Below the pieces are notes generated by a model. That model searched no databases. It was not told where the DNA came from and was given only the letters and a program-made list of their open reading frames with translations. DNA of 33,112 nucleotides. Origin: an uncultured Erysipelotrichaceae bacterium (GTDB lineage: Bacteria; Bacillota_I; Bacilli_A; RFN20; CAG-826). The stretch is from positions 1 to 33,112 of the forward strand of contig CADBUI010000012.1 of assembly GCA_902797855.1 (NCBI GenBank), read 5' to 3'. Shown here piece after piece: positions 1 to 7,095 of this stretch; within the stretch, counting starts at the first letter, position 1; the number at the start of each line of letters is the position of its first letter. A program made the translations under genes and the position numbers.

Positions 1-467
1 CCTGCATGTTCGAGAATATTAGTGACGGAATAAATTGGACCACTAGAAGGAAGGCCTAATAGGGATCTTATATTTTTGGCGTTTTCAGAAGCGCTATGAT
101 CATATGATAATTTCTTTGGTTTGAAGGTCTTAAAATTAATTAACCCAACAATATTCATCAAAGAAATACGATCGGCACATTTTTCTTCAATTTCCATTTT
201 AAGTAATTCAGTGTCTTTTTTTGATGCTTTTTGTTTTTTTCTAAAGCTGATATGGTCAAAAACCAATTTATTGTTATTTCTGGATACCAATTCAGCCCAA
301 GGCACACCTAAAACAGTCGCAATAGTTTTGCAGATTTCCTTGTTTGGCTCTCTTTCATCACTTTCATATAGTGAAATTGCCGCTTTTGTACAGCCCACCT
401 CTTTTGCCAATTGTTCAGACGTTAAGCCTTTTTTAAGGCGATAGTATTTAATTTTCTTTCCAACCAT
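1..467 (-). CDS. XRE-family HTH regulator with start of an ImmA/IrrE-type (COG2856) region, partial
   Basis: The gene is cut by the left edge; about 155 N-terminal residues are visible. Reading the minus strand from the ATG at 467 gives a start MVGKKIKYYRLKKG, then a canonical XRE helix-turn-helix (about residues 5-60, with LTSEQLAKEVGCTKAAISLYE and PNKE). A linker follows, and then a stretch ending in RSLLGLPSSGPIYSV, which is typical of the N-terminal side of ImmA/IrrE metallopeptidase fusions. The HExxH zinc motif would lie outside the window and is not seen. GAGGTG lies about 8 nt before the ATG and supports this start. A TTAACA-16-TAAAAT promoter lies upstream. Family members cleave or antagonise repressors in mobile elements, or act as stress regulators. 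The HTH call is firm; the peptidase part is inferred. Confidence 0.8.
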   Translation of the reverse strand, partial: MVGKKIKYYRLKKGLTSEQLAKEVGCTKAAISLYESDEREPNKEICKTIATVLGVPWAELVSRNNNKLVFDHISFRKKQKASKKDTELLKMEIEEKCADRISLMNIVGLINFKTFKPKKLSYDHSASENAKNIRSLLGLPSSGPIYSVTNILEHA

Positions 468-489
468 AATTCTCACCTCTGTAAACATT

Positions 490-520
490 TTAACATATTT
501 TTTAATTTTGTTAACACATT
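490..520 (-). promoter_or_regulatory. Sigma-A-like promoter of the XRE/ImmA gene
   Basis: On the minus strand TTAACA is followed after 16 nt by TAAAAT, shortly upstream of the GAGGTG ribosome site. A second TTAACAAA copy lies just upstream, so paired half-sites for self-regulation are possible but unproven. Confidence 0.5.
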
Positions 521-546
521 TTTGATTTGTTAATCGAAAACTAAAT

Positions 547-582
547 GCAACAATTCATTTCGCGCTGTTGCTTTTTTTCTTT
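547..582 (+). terminator. Orphan plus-strand terminator-like hairpin
   Basis: GCAACA (547-552) pairs with TGTTGC (566-571) and is followed by a run of seven T and TCTTTT. No plus-strand gene precedes it in the window; both flanking genes read leftward. The 13-nt loop makes it a weak hairpin. The rest of 468-733 shows only the promoter and the terminator listed separately, and no gene I can support. Confidence 0.35.
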
Positions 583-690
583 TCAAGTTGAATGTGAGAT
601 GTAGAATATCTTTTTTTAATATGATGATTGTGTGTCCTAACAAATTGGTATTTCAAACCCTTGCATTCACGCACAATTGGAAACAGAATA

Positions 691-718
691 AAGAAAAACA
701 CCCATAAGGTGTCTTTTT
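691..718 (-). terminator. Terminator downstream of the YitT gene, possibly bidirectional
   Basis: ACACC (698-702) and GGTGT (708-712) form a 5-bp stem. T-rich tracts lie on both strands (CTTTTTT rightward, TTTTTCTTT on the minus strand). It follows the stop of the YitT gene by about 20 nt. Confidence 0.65.
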
Positions 719-733
719 TATAGATTTAGAATT

Positions 734-1804
734 TTACTTAACAGGTCTTTGGTAGAATCTACCATAAACTTGAGTAAGAGCAGTTACTGAAATAAAGGCT
801 GTTGGATCAAGTCCTCTAGCGACTTTTAGAACTTCTTTTAATTCAACTGAAGAAACAATCATGTAGATGATGAGATGATCGCCTCCAGAATAGGCTCCTT
901 TACCTTTAACAATTGTCGCTCCATGAGGGATATTTGCGATGAGCATTTTTGGAAGTTCTTCAATGGATGTAATAATTTGAACTTGAACCTTCTTATTACG
1001 ATTATTGATAACATCAATGATTAGCATAACAGTAATTAAATAGACAGCTGAGAACATCGCAAGAGCGAACGCCATTTGCCATGAATTTAATGCGACAATA
1101 TTTCCATTAAAATTAATTGATGATTCCTTACCAGATACACCATAAATAATTGAGTAAGAAAGAATAATAACAGCGTTGATTAAGATTCCATATTTTCCTA
1201 CTGAAGTAGATTTTCTAAGGGAAATGTAATACGAAACGATATCAAATCCTCCAGCGGATGTATCAAATTTAAAGGCAATTGCACTACTTAAGCCAGTGCA
1301 GACGCCGGCGAAAAGTGCACGTGAAAGTAAACCACCATTATCAGCGACAAAGGCACCAATATGTGATAAGAATTTTGAGATTTCTGGATTGGAATTAAAT
1401 AGGTTTGAGAATAGGAAAACTGCACCGACATTAACAAGTGTACAAACAGCAAATCTAATACCAATTCCTTTAAAGGCAAGAACTAATAATGGAGCGTTTA
1501 TAGCAATATAGATAAATGTGTATAAACGTAGTCCTCCAATGGTAACTTGATTACCATTGTTAATAAGGGTAATAAGCTCTTCAAAGGTTTGAGAAAGACC
1601 TGAAGAACCACCACTAACAATTGAGATTAATTCAACTTTATCGGTTGGGTTAGGAGTCATAAAAACCGATAGTCCAAAAGCGAAAATTAAAGCTGAAATA
1701 ATAGACATAAAAACGCACACACCCCAATCGACTGTGTACTTAGCCCAGATATGATCCCAGCAGAAGGTTTCAAACTTTTGACGAAATGTTTTCTTTTTTG
1801 ACAT
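734..1804 (-). CDS. YitT family membrane protein with DUF2179 C-terminal domain
   Basis: The protein has 356 residues from MSKKKTF. It has about six hydrophobic segments typical of the YitT_membrane family, including the conserved SAGGFDIVSYYIS region. A C-terminal soluble domain contains RGAT-like (HGATIVKGKGAYSGGD) and DPTAFISV motifs, matching DUF2179. The molecular function of YitT proteins is unsettled; a transporter role is often proposed. An ATG at 1822 lies in the same frame, but an extended -10 box (TGCTACAAT, -10 at 813-818 in the 1800s) lies between it and 1804. A transcript from that box would begin at about 1805, so 1804 is preferred. No Shine-Dalgarno is seen. The gene is monocistronic and divergent from the thioredoxin-like gene. 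Confidence 0.85.
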   Translation of the reverse strand: MSKKKTFRQKFETFCWDHIWAKYTVDWGVCVFMSIISALIFAFGLSVFMTPNPTDKVELISIVSGGSSGLSQTFEELITLINNGNQVTIGGLRLYTFIYIAINAPLLVLAFKGIGIRFAVCTLVNVGAVFLFSNLFNSNPEISKFLSHIGAFVADNGGLLSRALFAGVCTGLSSAIAFKFDTSAGGFDIVSYYISLRKSTSVGKYGILINAVIILSYSIIYGVSGKESSINFNGNIVALNSWQMAFALAMFSAVYLITVMLIIDVINNRNKKVQVQIITSIEELPKMLIANIPHGATIVKGKGAYSGGDHLIIYMIVSSVELKEVLKVARGLDPTAFISVTALTQVYGRFYQRPVK

Positions 1805-1812
1805 CGCCCATA

Positions 1813-1821
1813 ATTGTAGCA
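1813..1821 (-). promoter_or_regulatory. Extended -10 promoter placing the YitT transcript start at its ATG
   Basis: On the minus strand TGCTACAAT ends 8 nt before the ATG at 1804. The -35 region is weak, as usual for extended -10 promoters. This predicts a leader of 0-2 nt. Confidence 0.5.
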
Positions 1822-1867
1822 TTATTAACTAAAAAGAATAGTAAAATGTAAAATCATGACCAAAAAG

Positions 1868-1881
1868 AGGCATTAATGCCT
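1868..1881. promoter_or_regulatory. Perfect 14-bp palindrome between divergent genes
   Basis: AGGCATTAATGCCT is a perfect palindrome located between the promoters of the YitT gene and the thioredoxin-like gene. It may be an operator for one or both. No regulator can be assigned. Confidence 0.4.
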
Positions 1882-1896
1882 AGCAAAAAAATCTTG

Positions 1897-1925
1897 TTGA
1901 GTCTATATTTATATAGTGCTAAAAT
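1897..1925 (+). promoter_or_regulatory. Sigma-A promoter of the thioredoxin-like gene
   Basis: TTGAGT (1897-1902), a 17-nt spacer and TAAAAT (1920-1925), with TGC directly before the -10 (extended -10). It lies 33 nt upstream of the ATG. Confidence 0.65.
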
Positions 1926-1958
1926 ATTCACGCTATCGCTTGAAGGAGGTAACACATT

Positions 1959-2738
1959 ATGGTCGTATTAAGTGCAATCGGCGCATTCTTTGGAAAGATT
2001 TGGAGATGGATCAAGGAAACAGCTTGGGTTCAACCTTTACTTATCGTTGGTATCATCTTTGGTGTTATTTTCTCTATTCCTTCAATTGTTAAAGGCGTTG
2101 AAGCCCTTAGCAACAACATTAATTCAAGCGAAGCATATTATCACAAATTTGAAAGATCACTCGTTAATGGTACTGAATCAGAAGCTGATAAAATCACAAG
2201 ACTTGTGAACAGTGTCATGGATGATAACTCTAAAAAAGAAGAAGTTCGTAATGAACTTGGTCAAAAATTCTTTCTTGCCTATGTAAGTGACGAATGTACA
2301 TCATGTGCAGAATCACGTGAAGGATTTGAAACATTTGAAAACAATTTCGCTAACTTTGTTAGTGATGCATCTGTTGAATTCAAGATGTATACCATCTTCA
2401 CTGATGAAGTTACCGATGACACCACCACCAACGAAACAGCATTCGTTAAATATATGGATAGAAACGCTAGTTTCTTTGAACAAGCTGCTGGTGTTGGTTA
2501 TTCAACCGATTACTTTATCAATGGCAAAATTTCCGAAACAGACCTTGGATACATTGAACAATGTGACCCAGTTAACTTCCTCACTCCAACCATCTTCCTT
2601 GTTGATTTAACTGATAAATCACCAAACCTTGGTGTTAGTGAAATCATGTTTGGAGTTACTGGTGACACCAATGTTGCGAAAGCTCAACTCTTAGCAGATT
2701 GCTGGCAACATAAAGGTGATTTCTCAAGCGAAAGATAA
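1959..2738 (+). CDS. Membrane-anchored thioredoxin-like protein with CTSC motif
   Basis: The protein has 259 residues. A basic N-terminus (KIWRWIKET) precedes one transmembrane segment at about residues 24-43, so the rest is probably extracytoplasmic. In the soluble part, FFLAYVSDECTSC places a CxxC at 113-116 after a predicted strand, and FLTPTIFLVD places a candidate cis-proline at 210. Spacing and context fit a thioredoxin fold with an insertion of about 60 residues. Two further cysteines (202 and near 248) occur. The ribosome site GGAGG lies 11 nt before the ATG. A likely role is thiol-disulfide exchange at the cell surface, but no family name is recognised. The terminator at 2753-2780 ends the transcript. 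Confidence 0.75.
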   Translation: MVVLSAIGAFFGKIWRWIKETAWVQPLLIVGIIFGVIFSIPSIVKGVEALSNNINSSEAYYHKFERSLVNGTESEADKITRLVNSVMDDNSKKEEVRNELGQKFFLAYVSDECTSCAESREGFETFENNFANFVSDASVEFKMYTIFTDEVTDDTTTNETAFVKYMDRNASFFEQAAGVGYSTDYFINGKISETDLGYIEQCDPVNFLTPTIFLVDLTDKSPNLGVSEIMFGVTGDTNVAKAQLLADCWQHKGDFSSER

Positions 2739-2752
2739 TTAACCTAGAAAAG

Positions 2753-2780
2753 AAAAAAGAACTCGGCTGAGTTCTTTTTT
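2753..2780. terminator. Bidirectional rho-independent terminator between convergent genes
   Basis: AAAAAAGAACTC, loop GGCT, then GAGTTCTTTTTT: a 6-bp GC-containing stem flanked by A and T runs. It can serve the rightward thioredoxin-like gene and the leftward coaD operon. Confidence 0.8.
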
Positions 2781-2794
2781 AATTACTAGAGTAA

Positions 2795-3271
2795 TTATTT
2801 CTTTTTATACATCTTCAATACTGAGGCAGGAACGAGTTTAGAAATATCTACTCCATTTTCATATAACTCATTAACTGCACTACTAGAAATGAACGCTTTC
2901 TCGTTATGAGACATAAAGAAGACGCAATCTATTGTTTGATCGATATATTCATTTGCAGCGGCAAGTTGGAATTCGTATTCAAAATCACTGACAGCTCTAA
3001 GTCCACGAATCATATGACTTGCTCCAACTTTTTTAGCGTATTGAACTGATAAGCCACTTGTGGAATCTACTTTTACATTACTTAATTTAAATTCTTTGAT
3101 AGCCTCTTCAATCATTTCTACTCTTTGAGCAGCATTAAATCTATGAGATTTACTAGCGTTATCTGCAACTAAAACAATAACTTCATCAAAAACTTTTGAA
3201 GCACGGATAAGAATATCCATATGTCCATTTGTGATTGGATCAAAGCTTCCAGGATAAATTGCTTTCTTCAT
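2795..3271 (-). CDS. coaD: Phosphopantetheine adenylyltransferase
   Basis: The 158-residue length is typical of bacterial CoaD. The enzyme transfers AMP from ATP to 4'-phosphopantetheine, the penultimate step of coenzyme A synthesis, in the cytosol. Visible motifs are PGSFDPITNGH (7-17, the GxFDPxTxGH nucleotidyltransferase signature), RGLR (89-92) and ISSSAV (128-133). It is the last gene of a ylbF-rsmD-coaD operon, 2 nt after the rsmD stop. Its ribosome site GAGGAA is embedded in the last codons of rsmD, which suggests translational coupling. The same gene order occurs in Bacillus. Confidence 0.97.
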   Translation of the reverse strand: MKKAIYPGSFDPITNGHMDILIRASKVFDEVIVLVADNASKSHRFNAAQRVEMIEEAIKEFKLSNVKVDSTSGLSVQYAKKVGASHMIRGLRAVSDFEYEFQLAAANEYIDQTIDCVFFMSHNEKAFISSSAVNELYENGVDISKLVPASVLKMYKKK

Positions 3272-3273
3272 TT

Positions 3274-3810
3274 TTATTTCCTCAATATATATATTTTAGC
3301 GAGACTATATTTATATTTCTTTATCTTTTTAAAACTTGATTCATCAAATTCTAAATCATTCTCACTTTCCACTACTAAGATACCACTTTCAGAAAGAATG
3401 TTATTTTCAATAATCTTATTTATTAATGATATATAGTCATATTCTTTATAGGGCGGATCAATAAAGATAATATCAAATTGTTCGTTGTTATTTTCTAAAA
3501 AAGAAAATGCATCCACTCCTAAAATGCGAACTTCATTCTCCACCTTCAGTGCGCGCGCGTTTTCTTTTAATGATGAAATTGATTCAAATGAATTATCGAT
3601 AAATACTACTTCACTTGCGCCTCTAGAAAGAGATTCAAAGCCATATGAGCCACTTCCTGCAAATAAATCGAGTATCTTTTTATTATCTAAATCGTAGCTA
3701 AGTGCAGAAAAGACCCCTGCTCTAACTCTATCCATTGTTGGCTTAGTGAGTGTTGAGTTAGGAGTGGATAATAGTCTAGAACGATATTTTCCACCAGTAA
3801 TTCGAATCAT
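3274..3810 (-). CDS. rsmD: 16S rRNA (guanine966-N2)-methyltransferase
   Basis: The protein has 178 residues. RsmD uses SAM to methylate G966 of 16S rRNA. It begins MIRITGGKYRSR. PTMDRVR at 24-30 is the family signature, the SAM-binding loop DLFAGSG is at 48-54, and the N-methyltransferase catalytic motif DPPY is at 118-121. The start lies 1 nt after the ylbF stop and the stop lies 2 nt before coaD, so this is the middle gene of a tight operon. Confidence 0.95.
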   Translation of the reverse strand: MIRITGGKYRSRLLSTPNSTLTKPTMDRVRAGVFSALSYDLDNKKILDLFAGSGSYGFESLSRGASEVVFIDNSFESISSLKENARALKVENEVRILGVDAFSFLENNNEQFDIIFIDPPYKEYDYISLINKIIENNILSESGILVVESENDLEFDESSFKKIKKYKYSLAKIYILRK

Positions 3811-3811
3811 A

Positions 3812-4165
3812 TTAACAACTATGTTTATTCTTAAATTCAGAGAATAATTCCTTATTTATATCTTCATATAATAGTCTCACTGCTTGATAGGCTTTATTAT
3901 ATTCTTTAACGATTTCAAGACTATCCAGTTCTTTTTTAGCTAGATATAAAGCTTTTTGAGCAGCTTCTACTTCTTTAGAATCTTCTTTAAAATGCTTTAA
4001 AGCATCTTCATATTCCATGGCCTTAATATCTTTTTGATAGGCTAGTTTCATTGCGAGTGGATCATTAGAAAGTTTCTTTTCCATTTCTAATAGATAAAGG
4101 ACACGCTCATCCTCTTCAATTCCTCTTTTAAGATCCACTAGTTTTTCGTAAAGAAGTTTGTCCAT
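3812..4165 (-). CDS. ylbF: YlbF/YmcA family protein
   Basis: The protein has 117 residues, almost entirely charged alpha-helix, and matches the Com_YlbF family in length and pattern (Leu/Lys/Glu heptads, DPLAMKLAYQ). In Bacillus subtilis YlbF belongs to the Y-complex that modulates RNase Y and affects competence and sporulation. Its position directly before rsmD and coaD, the same neighbourhood as in Bacillus, supports the call. No Shine-Dalgarno precedes the ATG. The gene is divergent from def and shares a compact promoter region. The symbol is by synteny, so moderate confidence. Confidence 0.8.
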   Translation of the reverse strand: MDKLLYEKLVDLKRGIEEDERVLYLLEMEKKLSNDPLAMKLAYQKDIKAMEYEDALKHFKEDSKEVEAAQKALYLAKKELDSLEIVKEYNKAYQAVRLLYEDINKELFSEFKNKHSC

Positions 4166-4174
4166 AGCAATATC

Positions 4175-4204
4175 TTAACAAATTTGTATCTTTTATGATA
4201 CAAT
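4175..4204 (+). promoter_or_regulatory. Promoter of def, predicted leaderless; overlaps ylbF promoter
   Basis: TTAACA (4175-4180), an 18-nt spacer, then TACAAT (4199-4204). Only 7 nt separate the -10 from the ATG at 4212, so transcription should begin at or next to the start codon. TTGTATC (4184-4190) and GATACAA (4197-4203) form an inverted repeat, giving the minus strand a matching GATACAA -10 candidate for ylbF. Confidence 0.6.
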
Positions 4205-4211
4205 TTGAAAC

Positions 4212-4778
4212 ATGGAAAAGTATTTTAAGATTGTTAAAGATAACGCTATCTCACTAAGAAGTAAGTCAGTTGAAGTCCCTACTCCTATTAGCGAAGATAT
4301 CATTTCTTTAGTGAATAAGATGCATGACTACTTAGTAGCATCTCAAGATCCTGAAATCTCAAAGAAATATAAAATTAGAGAAGGCGTTGGTTTAGCCGCT
4401 CCTCAAATCGGTAAAAATATCCGTGCTCTTGTAGTCTACTACAAACTCTACGATGAAAATGGAAACGAAAACGGTGAAGTTGATCATCGCTTAGTTAATC
4501 CAAAAATCATCTCTGAATCAGTGAGAGAATCTTATCTAGAAGGTGGAGAAGGCTGTTTATCAGTTGATGATGAACATCAAGGATATGTCTACCGTAAATT
4601 TAAGATTCAAGTTAAAGCCTTCGATGTTAGACAAATGAAAGATGTCATTATCACCGCTAGAGGATATGAAGCTATTGTCTTACAGCATGAAATCGATCAT
4701 CTTAATGGAATACTTTTCTACGACCACATCGATAAGAAAAATCCATTTATAGTTAAACCTGACTCAGTTAGGATATAG
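4212..4778 (+). CDS. def: Peptide deformylase
   Basis: The protein has 188 residues. It removes the formyl group from N-terminal formylmethionine of nascent proteins using a divalent metal. All three signature motifs are present: GVGLAAPQ (58-65), EGCLS with the metal-binding Cys (113-117), and QHEIDH with the two His ligands and catalytic Glu (158-163). Length and insertions fit the Gram-positive type 2 deformylase. There is no Shine-Dalgarno, and the -10 box lies only 7 nt before the ATG. A terminator follows immediately, so the gene is monocistronic. RNase J lies next to it, as is common in Bacilli. Confidence 0.96.
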   Translation: MEKYFKIVKDNAISLRSKSVEVPTPISEDIISLVNKMHDYLVASQDPEISKKYKIREGVGLAAPQIGKNIRALVVYYKLYDENGNENGEVDHRLVNPKIISESVRESYLEGGEGCLSVDDEHQGYVYRKFKIQVKAFDVRQMKDVIITARGYEAIVLQHEIDHLNGILFYDHIDKKNPFIVKPDSVRI

Positions 4779-4801
4779 GTTGCAGCGATGCAACTTTTTT
4801 A
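4779..4801 (+). terminator. Rho-independent terminator of def
   Basis: GTTGCA (4779-4784), loop GCGA, TGCAAC (4789-4794), then TTTTTT. It begins at the base after the def stop codon. Confidence 0.85.
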
Positions 4802-4830
4802 TTGTAAATTAATAATAAGTACAATATAAT
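4802..4830 (+). promoter_or_regulatory. Sigma-A promoter of rnjA-maf
   Basis: TTGTAA (4802-4807), a 17-nt spacer and TATAAT (4825-4830). A second TATAAT at 4855-4860 could give a shorter leader. Confidence 0.7.
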
Positions 4831-4883
4831 TAGCGTGCTTAAATAAATAACGAATATAATTCATTATTTCTTTGGAGGCTAAT

Positions 4884-6548
4884 ATGGAGATATCGAATTC
4901 CCCAATTTCTATTTATGCTTTAGGTGGCTTATGCGAAGTCGGAAAGAATACATACTGCATTGAAAGCGATTCTTCGCTCATTATTATTGATGCAGGTGTT
5001 AGATTTCCTGAAGCTAATCTACCAGGCGTCAGTTACGTAATTCCTGATTATTCAAAACTAAGGAATTCAAGACAAAAAGTTAAAGCACTTTTTATCACCC
5101 ATGGTCATGAAGACCATATTGGTGGTATTCCTTTCCTTGTTCAAAATCTCCATATACCAGTAATATACGCTCCAAAATTAGCCGCTGCTTTAATTAAACG
5201 CAAACTCACTGATATGCGTATTAAAGAAGAAGTCAACATAGTTGAATATGATTCTGATAGCGTATTCCACGTCGCAGAATTCACTGTTTCTTTCTTCTAT
5301 GTCACTCACTCTATTCCAGATGCTTATGGAATATGTGTAGACACTCCACAAGGAAGAATTGTGCACACTGGTGACTTTAAGATTGATTTAACCCCAGTTG
5401 GAAAGAAAATTGAACTTAATAAAATCGCTAGAATTGGAAGCGAAGGTGTTGATCTTCTTTTAAGCGATTCCACAAACGCTGAAATTGAAGGATATACTCC
5501 AAGTGAAACAAATGTTCTTCGTTCAATTAGAGAAATATTTGATAACACTCCTGGTAGACTTATTCTTTCAACATTCTCAAGTAACATCTCTCGTATCCAA
5601 CAAATTGTTGAAGTTGCAGTTGAACATGGTCGATACATCGCGATTGTCGGTAGATCAATGGAATATGTTGTCGAAGTCGCTAGAGCACTTGGTTATATTA
5701 AAATTCCAGATAAAAGTATCATCCCGATTGGTGATGTGAATAAATATAAACTTAATGAGATATGTATTCTCTGCACTGGTTCACAAGGTGAGCCAATGGC
5801 GGCTTTAAGCCGAATTGCAAACGGAGAACATAAAGAAGTAAGTATCGTTCCAGGTGACACGGTTGTCTTCTCTAGTAACGCTATTCCTGGAAATGGAATG
5901 CTTATTGAAAAAGTTGTTAATAAACTTGTTAGAGCAGGATGTGAAGTCCTCACTAATTCAGTTTTATTCGCGGTTCACTCCTCTGGCCACCCATCTAAGC
6001 AAGAACTTAGACTTATGCTTAGACTTGTTAATCCAAAATATTTTATGCCTATACATGGTGAATATCGTATGCTTAAGCTTCACGCTGATATCGCTGAATC
6101 ATTAGGCATGAAAAAAGAAAATATTTTTGTAATGGAAAATGGTGACTCGATTGAACTATTTGACCATAAGATTAAAAGAGGCATTCATTTCTCTGCTGAA
6201 CCTGTCTATATCGATGGAAATGATATTGGTGGGCTTTCTAGCGCAGTTATTAAAGATAGAGAAATCCTTAAGCAAGATGGATTAATCGCTGTCATTGTTG
6301 GAATTAATTCCAAAACTGGTGAAATTATCGTTCCTCCAAATGTCATCACAAAAGCGTTCTCTAATGATGATGAAACTTTAGTGAGTGATATCGAACAACT
6401 CACCACTAAGATTTTAGAAAAACTTATGGCAGAAAAAACAACCTTTAATGAAATTAAAACAAATATCAAAGAGCTTATTTCGAGATTTGTTTCACGTCGT
6501 ACTGAAAGGAGTCCAATGATTGTTCCTGTGGTCATGGATCAAAAATAA
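4884..6548 (+). CDS. rnjA: Ribonuclease J
   Basis: The protein has 554 residues and is a metallo-beta-lactamase/beta-CASP ribonuclease with 5'-3' exo- and endonuclease activity in mRNA decay and RNA maturation. The zinc motif HGHEDHIGG begins at residue 73, and further ligand motifs include HTGDFKID at 161-168 and SDSTNAE. The beta-CASP and C-terminal domains follow at normal length. An in-frame TTG at 4872 lies inside the GGAGG ribosome site, so the ATG at 4884 is chosen. maf follows after 2 nt. Paralogue choice (J1 or J2) is not decided by the sequence; the neighbouring def matches the Bacillus rnjA locus. Confidence 0.95.
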   Translation: MEISNSPISIYALGGLCEVGKNTYCIESDSSLIIIDAGVRFPEANLPGVSYVIPDYSKLRNSRQKVKALFITHGHEDHIGGIPFLVQNLHIPVIYAPKLAAALIKRKLTDMRIKEEVNIVEYDSDSVFHVAEFTVSFFYVTHSIPDAYGICVDTPQGRIVHTGDFKIDLTPVGKKIELNKIARIGSEGVDLLLSDSTNAEIEGYTPSETNVLRSIREIFDNTPGRLILSTFSSNISRIQQIVEVAVEHGRYIAIVGRSMEYVVEVARALGYIKIPDKSIIPIGDVNKYKLNEICILCTGSQGEPMAALSRIANGEHKEVSIVPGDTVVFSSNAIPGNGMLIEKVVNKLVRAGCEVLTNSVLFAVHSSGHPSKQELRLMLRLVNPKYFMPIHGEYRMLKLHADIAESLGMKKENIFVMENGDSIELFDHKIKRGIHFSAEPVYIDGNDIGGLSSAVIKDREILKQDGLIAVIVGINSKTGEIIVPPNVITKAFSNDDETLVSDIEQLTTKILEKLMAEKTTFNEIKTNIKELISRFVSRRTERSPMIVPVVMDQK

Positions 6549-6550
6549 TT

Positions 6551-7087
6551 ATGCTTATTTTAGCGAGTCAATCTCCAAGAAGAAAAGAACTACTTAAATT
6601 AATAGTGCCTGATTTTAAAATTATCCCTGCTGATGTTGATGAACATGTTCATGTTGCTCCTGAAGAACTTCCTGCAGCAGCATCTAAGCTAAAAGCTGAA
6701 GCAATTAAAAAAGATCATCCTAATGATGATGTGCTTGGTTGCGATACTGTCGTCATTATTGATGGTGAACTACTTGGTAAACCTAAAGATGAAGAAGATG
6801 CTTTTAATATGCTAAGAAAACTAAGTGGTAAAAAGCACGTTGTTATTTCTGGCTACACCTATATTAAAGGAAACAAAAGCATTACTCGTTCAGTTAAAAC
6901 GTATGTTTATTTTAATGAGCTAAGTGATGAGTTAATTTATCGCTATATTAAAAGTGGCTCCCCAATGGATAAAGCAGGAGCCTATGGAATCCAAGACAAA
7001 GAATATAATTTAGTCCACCACATCGAAGGTAGTTTATATAATGTTATTGGACTTCCAGTTGAAGATATAAAAGAAAACTGTTTCTAA
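6551..7087 (+). CDS. maf: Maf/YhdE family nucleoside triphosphate pyrophosphatase
   Basis: The protein has 178 residues. Maf proteins hydrolyse non-canonical or modified nucleoside triphosphates (house-cleaning) and some affect division. Motifs visible are ASQSPRRKELL (5-15), GCDTVV with the conserved Asp (63-68), GKPKDEEDA (77-85), SGKKHVVISGY, and GSPMDKAGAYGIQ. The gene starts 2 nt after the rnjA stop without its own Shine-Dalgarno, so translation probably depends on coupling. Its stop overlaps the stop of the convergent EIIB-like gene by 4 bp. Confidence 0.94.
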   Translation: MLILASQSPRRKELLKLIVPDFKIIPADVDEHVHVAPEELPAAASKLKAEAIKKDHPNDDVLGCDTVVIIDGELLGKPKDEEDAFNMLRKLSGKKHVVISGYTYIKGNKSITRSVKTYVYFNELSDELIYRYIKSGSPMDKAGAYGIQDKEYNLVHHIEGSLYNVIGLPVEDIKENCF

Positions 7088-7095
7088 AGAAACAG
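7078..7095. terminator. Hairpin at the overlap of convergent stops
   Basis: CTGTTTC (7078-7084), loop TAAA, GAAACAG (7089-7095): a perfect 7-bp stem spanning both stop codons. No T-run follows on either strand, so it may be an RNA 3'-end stabiliser or a weak terminator. Confidence 0.4.

Noticed and set aside
121-444. Plus-strand open frame of 107 codons
   Set aside because: It lies opposite the XRE/ImmA gene, which has a clear HTH, a ribosome site and a promoter on the minus strand.
625-690. tRNA remnant or attachment site
   Set aside because: A TTCAAAC-like string occurs, but no flanking stem pairs and no duplicate copy is seen.
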